From contig NC_089722.1 of assembly GCF_035083965.1 (NCBI RefSeq), positions 43,710,697 to 43,774,696 on the forward strand: a stretch of 64,000 nt of DNA, read 5' to 3'. Below are positions 23,506 to 36,492 of the stretch, one piece after another (the stretch's first letter is position 1; the number at the start of each line of letters is the position of its first letter). The DNA is from Branchiostoma lanceolatum (taxonomy: Eukaryota > Chordata > Leptocardii > Amphioxiformes > Branchiostomatidae). The notes beneath the pieces are model-generated. The model had not been told where the DNA came from, made no database searches, and saw nothing but the letters and a program-made list of their open reading frames with translations. A program made the position numbers and the translations under genes.

Positions 23506-24480
23506 GTAAGAAGTTGAGCTACACTACATATCTACCTTGGCATACAGTAGAGGAGGTATAGGTCATTTCTATGGTGTATGGGCGACTATAGGACGGGATG
23601 TAAGATTTTACAGAGGGTGAGAGAGAAAATAGCGAGGGGGGAGGGGGCGAAACCGACACGTCAAGGATCGTGCAGGCCACAGAAGCGTAATCAAGCTTCC
23701 TATCTTAATATATGGCAATCATGTAAGAAAGAAGCTGTCAAAAGTCACCTACCTGAGTTTTAGTACATGAAAAACATGCATTGGCAGGGCTGTCAGGCCT
23801 CCAAAGTTTCAATCTAAGGCATAATTTCAACTTTCTAATCGGCACAACCCCTACGAATCCGGCCCTGTTTACAAAAAAATGACCTTTGACCTCCTTCTCT
23901 ACCTGATAATCACACAACACCACAAAACTTCTATTGCCTACAGACACCACAAACATGGATGAAAGTCTGATTTTTCAACACAATTAGAAGGAAGAAACCC
24001 TTACCTGTAACATCCAGCTCAGAAATACCAACATATCCTAGAAAAAAACCCTCTACAGCTACTTTTACCAAGGGTACCAAACCTATTGGGGCTAAAAGTT
24101 GGCCTTCTGCGCCTGCGCCGATTACTGGAGTGTCGCCTGCAAGTTTTCCGAGATAGAAGGGCCGTTTATGTTAGGTGGGCTATAGTGTCACTAAAAGGAG
24201 ACAAACTACAATAACAACCATGTGAAATGAAAACCAAATTTGCGACATGCATACTCAGAGTACGCAAATGGATTGTATGTTACTAGTAGACAGATTCATG
24301 AAACTGCATTCCGAGTGGGGGGGGGGCGAGTCAGGTGTGAACGTCATCACTATGGAAGTGAATGCTGGACAGTTGAAGCAACCTCCCATTTTTGGTATTA
24401 GCAGAAGAAATGCTCTCATGGCTTATCTTATTTCTGATTGGTGTGTTTCATCCTTTCAATCATTTCTCCATAGGTTAGAC

Positions 24481-25233
24481 ATGGCAGAGCCAGGAAAGGG
24501 GTCTCCTACTGAAGTTCCGCAGAACTTCTGTGATGTATCTCCTACTGAAATTTTGTTGGACAGAGATACAAGCAAGGTTGAAGACAAGCCAACAGCAACC
24601 AAAACGATTTTGGACAACCAGCCAGAAGCACATACTGGTGAGAAACCATTCAACTGTGGGGAGTGCGGGTACAGGACTATCAGCAAGTCCAAGTTGTCCA
24701 GACATATGAGAACCCATACAGGTGAAAAACCCTACATGTGTGACGAGTGCGGGTACAGGACAGTTAACAAGAGTCACATATCCAGACATATGAGAACCCA
24801 TACAGGAGAAAAACCCTACAAGTGTGACCAGTGTGACTATTCTGCTGCACAGAAATCCACATTGGACCGACATCTAGCCAAACATACTGGAGAGAAACCC
24901 TACATTTGTGGGGAGTGCGGATACAGGACAGCTCAAAAGCTCCAGTTATCAAAACATATGAGAACTCATACAGGTGAAAAACCCTACAAGTGTGACCAGT
25001 GTGATTATTCCGCTGCGCAGAAATGCAATTTGGACCGACATCTAGCCAAACACACTGGAGAAAAACCCTACATGTGTGGGGAGTGCGGGTACAGAGCAAC
25101 TCAAAAGTCTCACTTATCAAAACATATGAGATGTCATACTGGCGTAAAATCCTACAAGTGTGACCAGTGTGATTATTCTGCTGCACAGAAATACACATTA
25201 AGAGAGACATCTAACCAAACACTCCAAGCATAA
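24481..25233 (+). CDS. C2H2 zinc-finger protein, 6 complete fingers, array copy 5
   Basis: 250 aa, the shortest intact member. ATG follows CTCCATAG|GTTAGAC. N-terminal module MAEPGKGSPTEVPQNF, then six complete fingers and the first half of a seventh. The frame ends RETSNQTLQA after a shift near 25200. From there the sequence matches the decayed tail of copy 2 (7705), so the two share a damaged 3' end and a recent common source. Fingers 1 and 2 are both of the CGECGYRT type, breaking the usual alternation and suggesting loss of one finger between them. Confidence 0.85.
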   Translation: MAEPGKGSPTEVPQNFCDVSPTEILLDRDTSKVEDKPTATKTILDNQPEAHTGEKPFNCGECGYRTISKSKLSRHMRTHTGEKPYMCDECGYRTVNKSHISRHMRTHTGEKPYKCDQCDYSAAQKSTLDRHLAKHTGEKPYICGECGYRTAQKLQLSKHMRTHTGEKPYKCDQCDYSAAQKCNLDRHLAKHTGEKPYMCGECGYRATQKSHLSKHMRCHTGVKSYKCDQCDYSAAQKYTLRETSNQTLQA

Positions 25234-26466
25234 CCTATTTACACATATGAAAACTCATACTGGGGAAAAACCTTAGTGTGAGCTGTGTGAATATAATTAG
25301 CAGTTCGAAAATCAGCTGTTGTCCGGCATCTAGCTAGACCCACTGATGAGAAACTCTTAATGTGTACGGAGTGCAGGTACAGGACAACAGAAGTTATCCA
25401 GACAGGTATACATGTATATGGACCTAAGGGAAATGGATGTAAGAACACTACATGTGCCTTACGCCAGTGTGTGAGTAATAAGCCATTTCACAGTTCTGGA
25501 ATCTGAATCCTACCACATAGCGGAGCATACTTTCTTAGAAATACTTCTAATGTCAAGAATAAGGAGGCTTTAAAACTCAGTAGGTCTGTCCATTATAATA
25601 TAGGCAATCCTGACCCATGATTTTGCACTGACATCCTAGCTATAAAATGTTATTTTATCTTTTAACATTGCAACAATGCAGTACAATGCTCAATCTGGGC
25701 AGCATTGCTGATATCGGTGCCATATAAGTATATAACACGCAATCATGTACATCAGTTCAACATTCATTTATAGAAATGTTGTGCTTCGGTGTAACAAGTG
25801 TGCCACGTTAAAGGTTATAATTCTTGTCTATTTTCTAACTTACTAACCTATACTCTATGTATTGGAACACTAATGATTATGCTATACCTGCCATGTTTAG
25901 AATGATGTAGAATTGTGAGGTAAGTTTTTGTAAAAGTATGATGATGATGATCCACTTTGTTCTGCGGCTCAGAGGTTTGTTATATGAAGCGTCTGTCATT
26001 GCTGAAGTGTAAGAACTCAGTTGATTCAAAATATGCTCATTTCTGACATGTGAAAATAAAATGTTTATCTAATGAAAGAACAAAATCTAAACAGGTTCCA
26101 TTCCAAAATGCTGTGTAACATGTAACATTTTATTCTCACTCATTTACTAACCTATAGCTATACACGATATGTTGGAGCACTAATGACTATGCTATACCAG
26201 GAGTGTTGAACATTATAAAGTATTGTGAAGTAATCTTGTGTTATATGGCTGATAAGTAAGAACACAGTTTATTCAAAACATGCTGATTTCTGATAAGCGA
26301 TAATAAAAATGTTTGCTTAAAGAACAGCTTCCATTCCATTTCCCATGTGTGGTAGATGTAAGTAATTGAGCTAGCCGCGCAGTGTAAGTGTGTCGACAAA
26401 TCGTTATCAACTCTATTTTTCATGACAAACCATTCTCATCAAAATCATTTTCTCTGCCGTACCCAA

Positions 26467-26704
26467 TAATTCTTTCTGTTCCCCGATAAAATTATGGCCG
26501 AACCCCTTTATTCTTGCCATGCCCGCTAGAAATTTGTGCCGTACCCGGTAATTCCTGTCGTACCCGGTGCTTTTGAGCAGCAACCAATACTTCTTTCTGT
26601 ACCTCGATATAAATTTGGCCGAACCCGCTTATTATTGCCATCCCCGCTAAAAATTTGTGCCGTACCCGGTATTTCTTGTCGTACCCGGTGCTTTTGCGCC
26701 GTAC
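26467..26704. repeat. Two tandem copies of a roughly 119-bp unit
   Basis: Units about 26467-26585 and 26586-26704, each with 'ttctttctgt', 'ttgtgccgtacccggta' and 'cgtacccggtgcttttg'. Related single copies precede the promoters near 22.8, 47.7 and 55.2 kb, so this is a standard part of the array spacer. Confidence 0.65.
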
Positions 26705-27132
26705 CCAATGCGGACTAGCCGTGTCTAAATACCCCGTACGGGAAGGATACACAGTCTCATGTAGACGATGCCAAGGCAAACACTTCTGACCACCTCTGCC
26801 GAGTGGCGTTGTACACCGATTAGACCACATCCTAAGAACAACTTCTGCAAAGGTTCAAACAAACAAACTGTAGTGAGAAGCGGTCTGGCGAGAAGTGGAA
26901 ATCAGCTTTGAGATGAAGATTCCTCATTGGTGGGCAGTGCAAGAAGCACATTTTGATTAGAGACCGTGGTGTTAGTTTGATAATTATGCTGCGTTATTCT
27001 GCCATCCAGTGCTTTATACACCCCCCCCCCCGTCCTCCCGTAACAATCCTGAACCAATAGACATACCGCCCACCCCAACCGGTACCCACTTTATTCTACG
27101 TCAACGTTCTACCAGGATAAAAAGGTAAAATA

Positions 27133-27309
27133 CTGTAAACGCATTTATGTTCGCGCGGTTTTATTTCGCGCTAAGGCAGAAATGGAGTGTTCGCGGAGGT
27201 TTTAAGTTTGCGGCAGCGCAATAATTACATACTGCTACAATATTGGACAAAAATGTTGGCGGGGGGTTGAAGTTCGCGGTGAACGCCGCAAATATTTCTG
27301 CATTTACAG
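27133..27309. mobile_element. Small MITE with CTGTAAA termini and TA flanks
   Basis: 177 bp. The left end CTGTAAACGCATTTATGTTCG and right end (reverse complement CTGTAAATGCAGAAATATTTG) form imperfect inverted repeats. TA lies on each side (27131-27132, 27310-27311). Interior with several TTCGCGG-type phrases. No coding capacity. Tc1/mariner-type duplication is suggested by the TA. Confidence 0.55.
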
Positions 27310-27403
27310 TATAACAGGAATGTAAGAAACGGAAAATAATGCAGAAAGGGCAGCCGATCGGTGCACTCTTCTACAATGTAGGCAGAACTTCCACACACAA
27401 TAT

Positions 27404-27520
27404 GGGTAACCGGGTACAAAATATGACCTTTCACCTCACGGTAAGTTCACCTTCCACCCCTTGCTTCACATACTAGACGCTTGCAGTATTTGTGAAGGTA
27501 AAAATCAACCCTGGAAGCAG
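27404..27520 (+). promoter_or_regulatory. Array promoter and exon 1 (gene at 28079)
   Basis: DR1-like sites at 27424-27437 and 27446-27459 (TTCACCTTCCACCC), starts 22 bp apart; donor AGCAG|GTAAG after 27520; acceptor at 28071. Confidence 0.75.
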
Positions 27521-28078
27521 GTAAGAACGCGAATTATGATAAATGACTTCCCCTTGGTGAAGCAGAGGTGCTATAGGTTGTTTCTATGGTGTATGGGCCA
27601 CACTAGCACGAAATGTAAGACTTTTCTGTGTGAGGAAATTTGAGAGGGGGAGGGGGACGAAACCAAATGTCACACATCACGAAACAAAGGTGTTATTTTG
27701 GTTACAAAAGCTCTAAGAATCTTGCTATAGAACAACCTAAATGGGACATAAGTACAATAACAAACATACCTTAGGATACCTTAGGACGACTCGGTGTGGA
27801 AGGCGTCTTCTTGCCTAATTTGTTAACAAGTGTTATGATAACAAATGCGTTCATGAGTGGTTAACTAGGAAAAATGGTTTATAGCAGATTCATATCACGG
27901 AATTGGAGGCAGTATTAAAGGAGGAAAGTACAAGTGAGCCAGGTTTTAACGCCTTTACTATAGGAGTGGTGGCTGGACTGTTGTAGTAACATTTTTTGTG
28001 CCAGCAGAAAAAAATGCACTCTTGAATTATTATATTTTTGATTGATGTCTTTCCAATTTTTTGTCCGTTAGGTTAGAC

Positions 28079-29365
28079 ATGTCAGATGCATGTTATGGGT
28101 CTCCTACTGCTGTTCCCCAGAGCTCCAATGAAGGGTCTCCAACTGTGGTTTTAGGGAATGGAGGTACAAGCAATGTTAAAGATCGGCCAACAGGAGCCAA
28201 AGCCAGTTGGGACAATCAGTCAAAAGCACATACTGATGAGAAACCCTACATGTGCGAAGAGTGCGGGTACAGGGCAGCTCAGAAGAGTCACATATCCAGA
28301 CATATGAGAACCCATACTGGTGAAAAACCCTACAAGTGTGACCAGTGTGATTATTCTGCCGCTGAGAAATCCGCCTTGAACAGCCATCTAGCAAAACACA
28401 CCGGTGAGAAACCCTATATGTGCGGGGAGTGCGGGTACAGGACAGCTCAAAAGCGCCACATATCCAGACATATGAGAACCCATACTGGTGAAAAACCATA
28501 CAAGTGTGACCAGTGTGATTATTCTGCCGCTGAGAAATCCGCCTTGAAGGGACATCTAGCAAAACACACCGGTGAGAAACCCTACATGTGTGGAGAGTGC
28601 GGGTACAGGACAGCTCACAAGCGTAGCCTATCCAGACATATGAGAACTCATACTGGAGAAAAACCCTACAAGTGTGACCAATGTGATTACTCTGCTTCAC
28701 AGAAAACCACCTTGGACAGCCATCTAGGAAAGCACTCAGGTGAGAAACCCTACATGTGTGGGGAGTGTGGGTACAGGACTTTTCGAAAGTCTGAGCTTTC
28801 CATACACATGAGAACCCATACAGGTGAAAAACCTTACAAGTGTGACCAGTGTGACTATTCTGCTGCACAGAAATGTTATTTGAACAGCCATTTAGCGAAA
28901 CACATCGGCAAGAAACCCTACATGTGTGGAGAGTGTGGGTACAGGACAGATCACAGGCATAGCCTATCCAGACACATGAGAACTCATACAGGAGAAAAAC
29001 CCTACAAGTGTGACCAGTGTGACTATTCTGCTGCACAGAAATGTTATTTGAACAGCCATTTAGCGAAACACATCGGCAAGAAACACTACATGTGTGACGA
29101 GTGCGGGTACAAAACAACTAACAATTCTGACTTATCCGAACATATGAGAATCCACACTGGAGAAAAACCCTTCAAGTGTGACCAGTGTAATTATGCCGCT
29201 GCATATAAATCCACATTGGAGAGACATTTAGCCAAACACTCTGGAGAAAAACCCTACATGTGCGGGGAGTGTGGGTACAGGACAGCTCACAAGTCTCACC
29301 TATCCAGACATATGAAAACCCTTACTGGTGAAAAAACATTTATACTGCATAGAAAATCCATTTAG
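28079..29365 (+). CDS. C2H2 zinc-finger protein, 13 fingers, array copy 6
   Basis: 428 aa. ATG follows TGTCCGTTAG|GTTAGAC. N-terminal module variant MSDACYGSPTAVPQSSNEGS, then thirteen fingers in strict alternation. Fingers 8 and 10 are the same QKCYLNSH type with unusual HIGKKP/HIGKKH linkers. In the last finger the second His ligand is Leu (HMKTLTGEK), and the protein ends TFILHRKSI. Nearly identical to the gene at 49096 except that this copy has one extra finger pair (168 bp), a clear case of gain or loss by whole two-finger units. Confidence 0.9.
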   Translation: MSDACYGSPTAVPQSSNEGSPTVVLGNGGTSNVKDRPTGAKASWDNQSKAHTDEKPYMCEECGYRAAQKSHISRHMRTHTGEKPYKCDQCDYSAAEKSALNSHLAKHTGEKPYMCGECGYRTAQKRHISRHMRTHTGEKPYKCDQCDYSAAEKSALKGHLAKHTGEKPYMCGECGYRTAHKRSLSRHMRTHTGEKPYKCDQCDYSASQKTTLDSHLGKHSGEKPYMCGECGYRTFRKSELSIHMRTHTGEKPYKCDQCDYSAAQKCYLNSHLAKHIGKKPYMCGECGYRTDHRHSLSRHMRTHTGEKPYKCDQCDYSAAQKCYLNSHLAKHIGKKHYMCDECGYKTTNNSDLSEHMRIHTGEKPFKCDQCNYAAAYKSTLERHLAKHSGEKPYMCGECGYRTAHKSHLSRHMKTLTGEKTFILHRKSI

Positions 29366-30261
29366 CCCGACAAATAGCAAGTTCAGGTGAGAAACCATAC
29401 ATGTGAGGCGAGTGTAGGTACAGGGCAACTGAAAAGTGTCATTTATCCAAACATACATATCTTCATACATAAGAGAATTTCTACAAATATCATAACACTG
29501 CAGTATATGTACATCTGTTTATCCTCTATCACGTATTACTATATGTGGTATTCGTGGAAAGAACTGTAACAGAGAGGAGCATGGTTTGTTGTTAGTGTAA
29601 GTGTAGATTAAGTATAAAGACGTGTAAAAACTTGGTAACAATCACTGTCAAATCTAATACAAGCTTTCCTGACGACTGACTTTATACTGACATCCTACAA
29701 AAAGTCGTTGCTTTTATGATATATTGGTATTTTCTTGTGATTAAAGTCGGTCCTGTTTGTGTGGGTGAAGGGTTTTTTGGGGGGGGGGGGGCTTCAAAAA
29801 TGTTTCTATAACAGCCTTGACCTCGCTCAAGCAGATGTTGGGGTGAAAGTTAAAAATGTTCTGGTGCTGGGACAGCTGTATGTCAGAATCAAATGTGGAC
29901 CACCGGGAAATGTGATGATTTTCATGCCCAACATCTGCTTGGAGTTTGTCCCTGTCGTAGACTAGCCCACGGTGTGAACAGGAGTTGTACATGTTCGTAC
30001 AGGAGGTCAAAGTTCACCAATCATATCAGCTGTACAGGAACCAGACTGGAGGGTTGCCATGGTGACAATAAATCTGGATTTTAGCAATTTTGTTGTCTTT
30101 TTTGTGAACTGCACGATTCTGTATGAGTGCTTCTATCTTAGGCCACATCAATTTCATTAGATGGTTCTTGGAATCGCTGCTTCGAAATTTTTTTTTCGCC
30201 CTGTCGCTTCATATTTTTCCTGAAAATATCCGAAAAACCAACAAATTAAATTGCTGTGGCC
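29366..30261. other. 3' flank of copy 6, duplicated after copy 8
   Basis: Decayed finger codons to about 29470, then a flank nearly identical to 50215-51149. It includes a G run and a 16-base inverted repeat (CAAGCAGATGTTGGGG near 29828, its complement near 29928), ending in AATAAA at 30067-30072, which looks like an old short retroelement. The copy-6 version is interrupted at 30266 by the Kolobok element. Confidence 0.55.
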
Positions 30262-30431
30262 TTAAACAGCTACTGACACATAGAGGGCATTTTTTCAGAA
30301 TATATGCATCAAAGGTACTTTTATTCAGTTGACATACTTATTTATGAAAAAAATGCACGGTTCTGTAGTTAAAAGCTACTTTTGAACACCCCTTCACCGA
30401 AAATCCGCGCCGAGGTTCGCTAGAACAGTCA

Positions 30432-30458
30432 GCCGGCAATGACGTCATCGGCTGTAAA
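30432..30458 (+). promoter_or_regulatory. CRE in left subterminal inverted repeat of the Kolobok element
   Basis: TGACGTCA at 30440-30447 within CGGCAATGACGTCATCGGC and then TGTAAAG. It is mirrored inverted at the right end (TGACGTCA at 38151-38158, then CACGTG). It lies about 110 bp upstream of the transposase ATG; a YY1-like CCGCCATCTTGG follows near 30484. Probable promoter and/or transposase-binding region. Confidence 0.5.
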
Positions 30459-30556
30459 GGGAAATAGAACACTGAAGCCGCGGCCGCCATCTTGGTTGTT
30501 TGTAAACATTACGAAGACCACATATCCCGGGCCTGTCCCGGAACTACCTTGTTGCT

Positions 30557-33500
30557 ATGCCGGACCAATGTAGCGCAGGGTATTGCTCTAACGGCAGGGA
30601 AGCAGGCTTTAGCCTCCACAAGTTTCCACAAGAGGAAAGTGTTCGTAAGAAGTGGATTCAACAGGTTCGGCGGACGAGATCGGGTCCAAATGGCACTCCC
30701 TGGCAATTGAACGATTCCGCTTTTCTGTGTTCCGCCCACTTTGACGAGTCGTGCTTTGATCCCGCCGAACGTCTGAAGCAACAGTTTGGATTGAAGCCCG
30801 TGAACAGCAGAAAAATTCTATTGGCCGGTGCGATACCGAGCATATTTCCACGAGGACGGGAGACGGCTGCTCAGCCGGGACCAGCGGTGCGCACCCGGAA
30901 GTCGGGGGCGATAGAGAAGAGGCGCCATCTAGAGGTACGTTTTGTACGTCGGTGTTTCGATGGGGTCACTTCTACGCCGATGTGTTTGTACACGGTGCGA
31001 CTACATATGGTTATTATCGCTTGAATGGGGTAGTGCGTAGCGAAAGTTCAGCCTTTTGTTTATGTACAAGGATGTAATGTAGCGTGTAGCGGTGGACGTC
31101 GTAAATCCAACATGTCGGACCCCACACGGATAAACAAAACAAAGGCGCCGCAGTTTTATCTCTACTATAAAGTCATGCTTTTGAAAACTCTCACCGCACG
31201 GACACTTTGCAGACACAAAGAGGTCACCACCTCATGTTAGCAAGTATTGATATAGCATCCTTTGCGTGATGGGCGATATTTTGCACAATCATGTTACTAA
31301 TAATAGTGGGTGTTTACTAAAAAAATTAAAGGGGGAGGGGGGCAAAACTCTAGACTTACATTTGAAGAAAAGTTCTTAACCAAGGGCCTATACACAAGTG
31401 TGAAATCTTTTTTTATAAGTGCTGAAGGGAACCATAACTTATGTCACCACAGAAATTCACTTACATGCAGTTCTTTTACCAGGAGATGAATCAAGTCCAC
31501 CAGATGACATTATAAATAGTGGAGTGTTCATTACTCATACTTAGAATTATGATTCAAAATCCTGTCTTTATGCATATACCAGATACTCCAGGAATGCATG
31601 CCCTCAGAAGTGACCACAACAACAACAGCAACAGAAGAGGGAGAAGACCTTCCCGCTGACTCTAATCTATTTGTTGAGACAAATGTATGTTTTCACACCT
31701 TATAATTCCCAAGTTTGGTAATTTACAGATACATTATTGCAGATATCATTTCCCTACATACATATTATAACATGTCAAATGCCCCTCTTCGCTTTCTTTT
31801 CACTGTCTCTCAGACCTTCAGTCTGATATATTATTAATACTGCATGTACTTTTTTGTATACATACAGGTGACTCCAACAGAGAGGGGTGTGCAGGTGTGC
31901 ATGAAACCTGAAACAAGAACAGTAGCCACTCTGTTCCGAGGGTATGGACAAAGCAGACGGAGCAAAGGTATTTGATATTACATGTATAAGTTTTCAGTTC
32001 CTGACTTACTTCAATTTAACATTTTCTTTTGGCTGAAATGATGTCAGTGGAATAGATGTCTCTTTTAACAACCTATCATTCTGTTCATACTAGATAACTA
32101 ATGTGATGTTTTTGTTATGTCATATTTCCCCAGGTGTGCAGACTGTTACACCATCTGTGCGCACAATTGGTACTCAGACAGAGATCACGAGTGAGTTTTT
32201 CGACCAGTGTTCCGATTCCGAGGACCAGATGTCAGTGTCTGAGGAGGACAGCATGTCGATTTCTACAGATGACCCAGACTACGAGCCAGACTGTGATCCA
32301 GACTACGATCCATTAGACGATTCTGACGAGGACATCTCAGCTTTTGAGAATACCGAGACCAATGGAAACACCGAGAACATGGAGACATCAGACTCAGAAC
32401 CAGGACGTAGAATTTTCCTGGTATTCTGGACATGTTTAGCACAACTCTTCTCTGTATGGTGCAGTTGCCCCATGTGCCCTAATCGGAAGCTCGCGTGGTC
32501 TTGTAAAGAAGTAGGGACCTTAGTGCAGGTCACAATCAAGTGCACAGAGTGCTCCTACGAAGGACTGTGGAACTCTCAGCCGTTCTTTGGGAAGACAGCA
32601 GCTGGCAACATATTGTTGTCAGCTTCTATCCTGTTCAGTGGAGCAACTCCAACAAAAGTACTCCGCGTATTATCACACATGGGTGTCGCCCTAATGTCAA
32701 TCAGATCCTTTTTCAGACACCAGGAGCGGGTATTGTTTAAAGCTGTTTATCAACTGTGGGCGGAGCGCCAGGTGTGGGATCTCAGCCTCCTCCAGGCAGA
32801 GAGAGAGCCTATCATCTGTGGTGGTGATGGACGTGCGGACACACCAGGGCATTCTGCCAAATATGGCACCTATACCATGATGGAGCTCAGGAAGAATGTT
32901 GTGATTGATGTGCAACTTGTGCAGGTATAGTTTACTTGTCTTATAATATCATGTAGGGCTGGTACAGGTTTATCCCGGGTTTAAGTACAGGTTCGGATTT
33001 GTAAACGTACCTAAACAGGTTTGTTCAATTATCTGTAACTTTAGTCATACAAGTAACCACCTTTTTGTTTTAGTGTCAAATTGTCATTTTTGAATGAGGA
33101 TGTACATATTCTGATCTCAAAATTAAAGTATTTAGCTTTCTAACAAGTACAGGACTATCAAAATTGTTGTTCCTGACAAAGTATTTATCTATCTTTAGCC
33201 TTTAAGATGGTGTCTGCTATAGGTTTAGTTTTGTTCAGGTACAGGTTTATGTACAGATCAAGTTGATTTTTAGGTTTGGACCTGTACCAGACCAAAACAA
33301 ATTAAAGTACAAACTAGTCCCAACAGATGATTTGAATCAAAGATTATTTCTAAGACATTGATGATGATACGGTTTATTATTCAAATTCAAACTTTACACC
33401 ATGAACATATACAGTCTTCCAGCCAACAAGTATATATCATACATCATCATCCTGTGCTAGAACGAAAATCTGAATGCATCTAGTAAATCTTATATACTTA

Positions 33501-35394
33501 ATATTTTAGAGCAATGAGGTAGGAGGGTCCTATCACATGGAGAAAGAGGGACTGGAGCGGTCACTGCACCTACTCCAGGACACATGGAACTTAGATGTTG
33601 GCACGTTGGTGACTGACAGACACTCTGGGATTATCAAGTGGCTCCGTGACCATCAACCGGACATCATACATCTATTTGACATCTGGCATGTTGCTAAAAG
33701 TAAGTGAAACTTGCAAAAGGATATTTAGTTGTTCTTTGCTCATTTGGTGATACTAATATCCATAGTTTTAGATTATATGGGGATACAAATGCCAGTGGTA
33801 GGTTGAAATCATTCAATTTGTAATGATTGATTTGTCCATGCTTGTATATACAGATATCAAGAAAAAGCTACAAGGCCTGAGCCGAACAACAGAATGCCAG
33901 GCATTGAGACCATGGGTTTCAAGTATCATTAACCACTTGTATTGGTCTGTCGTGTCCACACCTCATGGGGAAGGAGAGCTCATCACAGACAAGTGGACGT
34001 CTGTTGTACAACACATTCACAACAGACACACAGGGTTTCCCGGGCAGTTTCCAGCATGTATCCATGAACCCCTTGAGGGAAGGGAGCTTAGGAAGCCCTG
34101 GCTACCATCGCGTAAGTATGAAAAACTTTTCATGACATCGTTAGTGAAATTCCTTGTAATTTCAAAGCAGTACATCGTATATTCTATTGAGAAAGAGCTT
34201 ATGTGTTGACACCTTTTTTTACATGTTTTCCAGATACAAAAGTGTCCATTGAAGTGGAGAAAGTGGTGTGCAGGAAGAAATTGTGTGGAGACATCAAACG
34301 ACTGTCACCTGTACATCAGACATCATCTTTGGAGGCATTCCACAGCCTAATCAACCATTTTGCTCCAAAGATGTATCATTTCTGCTATGAGGGAATGGAG
34401 TGCAGGTAATGAAAATAGAATACTACTGTAAAAGATGCTTTTAGAACATAGCGTTTATGCTCCCGTACAAGAATTGTAATCTTGTTCATGCTCACTTTTT
34501 ATATGATTGTGTTTGTGTATGTAGAGTGATTACCCCATTTCTGATCCCTGTTTAGAGTGATTCTTGCTGCCATGCACTGGAACGAAAATGGATACAGGGC
34601 ACAGCACACCACTGGAGACGGTAAAGCGACCTACAGCCTGCACTATCCAAAGCACAAGAAGGGAGGGCACGTTGTGCGCAAAGTCCTGGCGAATGCATCT
34701 TTTGGTACGTCCCTGTATTTTTATAACTGGTATCACCGCCATTTTGCATAATACTTATCTTTGTAGGTTATTGTATACAATGTACATTGTAAAAGTAAAG
34801 CTATTGCAGTGTAGTTGTTAGCGTCTGAGATTGGATGCAGACTTACTAGTAATTCATTCACTGCACCTATAAATGTGATTTGTAATTTCTTTTTCCCCAG
34901 ACTCACAGTCATCAATGTTTCCAGATGATTCCTTGTTGTATTTGATTGCATTTATATAAAACTTCTTGATGTTTTCTGCCATTGATTTGTCTCATCCCAA
35001 TAAGATTGTATTTTGCACTTTGTTACTGATATGCAGAATGAGACAAGACATTAGATGGGGTAATCACTCTACATAATGCATTAGATCGGGTATTCACTCT
35101 ACATAATACATATCAAAATTTGAATAATACTTTTTCACTAAACATATGTTGTCAATATTTTCTAAGCAGGATAAAACTTTTGAAAATTCATTTCTTATTC
35201 AATGTATATTTCTATCAGGATATGTCAAAAGGTTGCTCAACATGGTGGAGAAGATCTGCAGTGGCCAGTCGTACGATGGGGATGACATGGAGGTTCCAGA
35301 CCCAGCCCGCATCCCAGAGCCCCTCAGTGCTTCCTTCCATCATCCGAACATGGAGGCGGCGATTCAGGCCCATGCTACAAGACTGCATGTTTAA
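30557..35394 (+). CDS. Kolobok transposase with N-terminal THAP domain (9 exons, 771 aa)
   Basis: Inferred exons: 30557-30934, 31583-31684, 31868-31967, 32134-32924, 33510-33699, 33854-34111, 34234-34405, 34556-34704, 35219-35394. All have GT-AG borders, agreeing phases and total 2,316 bases. Residues 1-100 form a THAP zinc finger (C5, C10, then CSAH and AIPSIF), expected to bind the element's ends. A low-complexity acidic stretch follows (about 205-285). Next comes a Cys-rich region (CSCPMC ... CTEC, about 303-335), possibly zinc-binding. The catalytic core has D425 in GDGRAD followed by PGHSAKYGTY, D493 in LVTDRHSG, and E640 in SSLEAFHSLI; I propose these as the DDE triad by position and conservation. 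Exon 9 was chosen over an earlier acceptor because it gives a longer tail (GYVKRLLNMVEKI). No stop or shift seen. Nuclear cut-and-paste transposase by family knowledge. Confidence 0.85.
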
Positions 35395-36492
35395 AGAGAA
35401 AGCTCTTGGTATTATTACTAGCATACATTGTATAGCATACTGCATTTGGAATGTAAAACAAATCTGTCTCAGTTTTTAGAGAATTTCATACAAATTAGAC
35501 AAGATATTGTAGATATCTAGGTAGAACATTATATCATGATTAATCATCTCTGTATATGGCAATATTGTATTGGGGTTACATACAAAAACTATTACAAGTT
35601 TTGGCAATATAAAATTCTGATGCAAAACATTCTGAGTAACATTAAAAATGTTTCTGACTTTGTTATACCTTTCAGATAGAAGAGGTTTACAGGATACAAA
35701 TAGTATCCGCTGGTGCTACAAGTACCTGGGAAAGTGTGTCAGTACTTTTTCCTGCAGTAACTGCTATAAGGACAGAATTTCTTTGTGCACCACACAGGTT
35801 TTATGCAGAGCAATGACTTCTAAACTCTTTTTAACCTCTGTCAAGAATAGTTCTCATGGCAGTGTTTGAAGTTACTAGACAAAGTGCCTTGTACTTATAT
35901 TCAATATAAATGTTTAACAACAAATTAAATATGTAGAAGAAGTACAGTCACTTCAGATATACATAATCCAGATTTCTGGTTATATATGTTATAGCCATAA
36001 TGAACATTGAAAATTTAGCTGCTGTAAAGGTTGGACACAAATTGAATATGTTGACATGACTTCTCATACTTAGTTCATTGACATTACATATCAAAATTTG
36101 AATAATGCTACATGCATATCACTAAACATATGTTCTCAATATTTTCTAAGCAGGATAAAACTTTCTAAACTTTGATAATACTATTATGTAGTGACATTAC
36201 TTAAAAAACTTGGATAATGAAATACCACTGTTGTAAATAGAATGTACTTGTTGCCATGCCTGTTAATAAAGTTTTTCTTCCTCTATATTACTGTAACGTT
36301 ACAGCAAAACAGAAATCCCATTTTGACATGAATTGTGTTGTACACTCACTCGTTTCCAATGTCATCCTATGGTCCTCCTGATAGATACAGAAACTCTGGA
36401 AGGGGCACCCATGCACCCGTAACCCGATACCCTCCCTATCAACGGGACGTTTATCTTAGCAACCGACTTCAGTGGTTCCCCTGTCATACACA

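Larger units (their letters stand above)
25234..27403. other. 3' flank of copy 5, tandem 'GTACCC' repeat, MITE
   Basis: Decayed finger tail to about 25420. 3' modules have AATAAA at 26055-26060 and 26302-26307. A tandem duplication of about 119 bp follows (26467-26704), built on 'gccgtacccggt' phrases. A CCCCCCCCCCC run lies near 27020 and a MITE at 27133-27309. No gene seen. Confidence 0.5.

Noticed and set aside
28176-29117. Long minus-strand frame (313 aa) opposite the zinc-finger gene at 28079
   Set aside because: It is the antisense shadow of the finger repeats; similar frames occur opposite every array gene and have no independent features.
34902-34961. Alternative last exon of the Kolobok transposase (after TTTCCCCAG)
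   Set aside because: It is in phase but gives only a short tail (DSQSSMFPDDSLLY...). The exon at 35219 is longer and carries a GYVKRLL-type tail, so it was preferred; both could be used.
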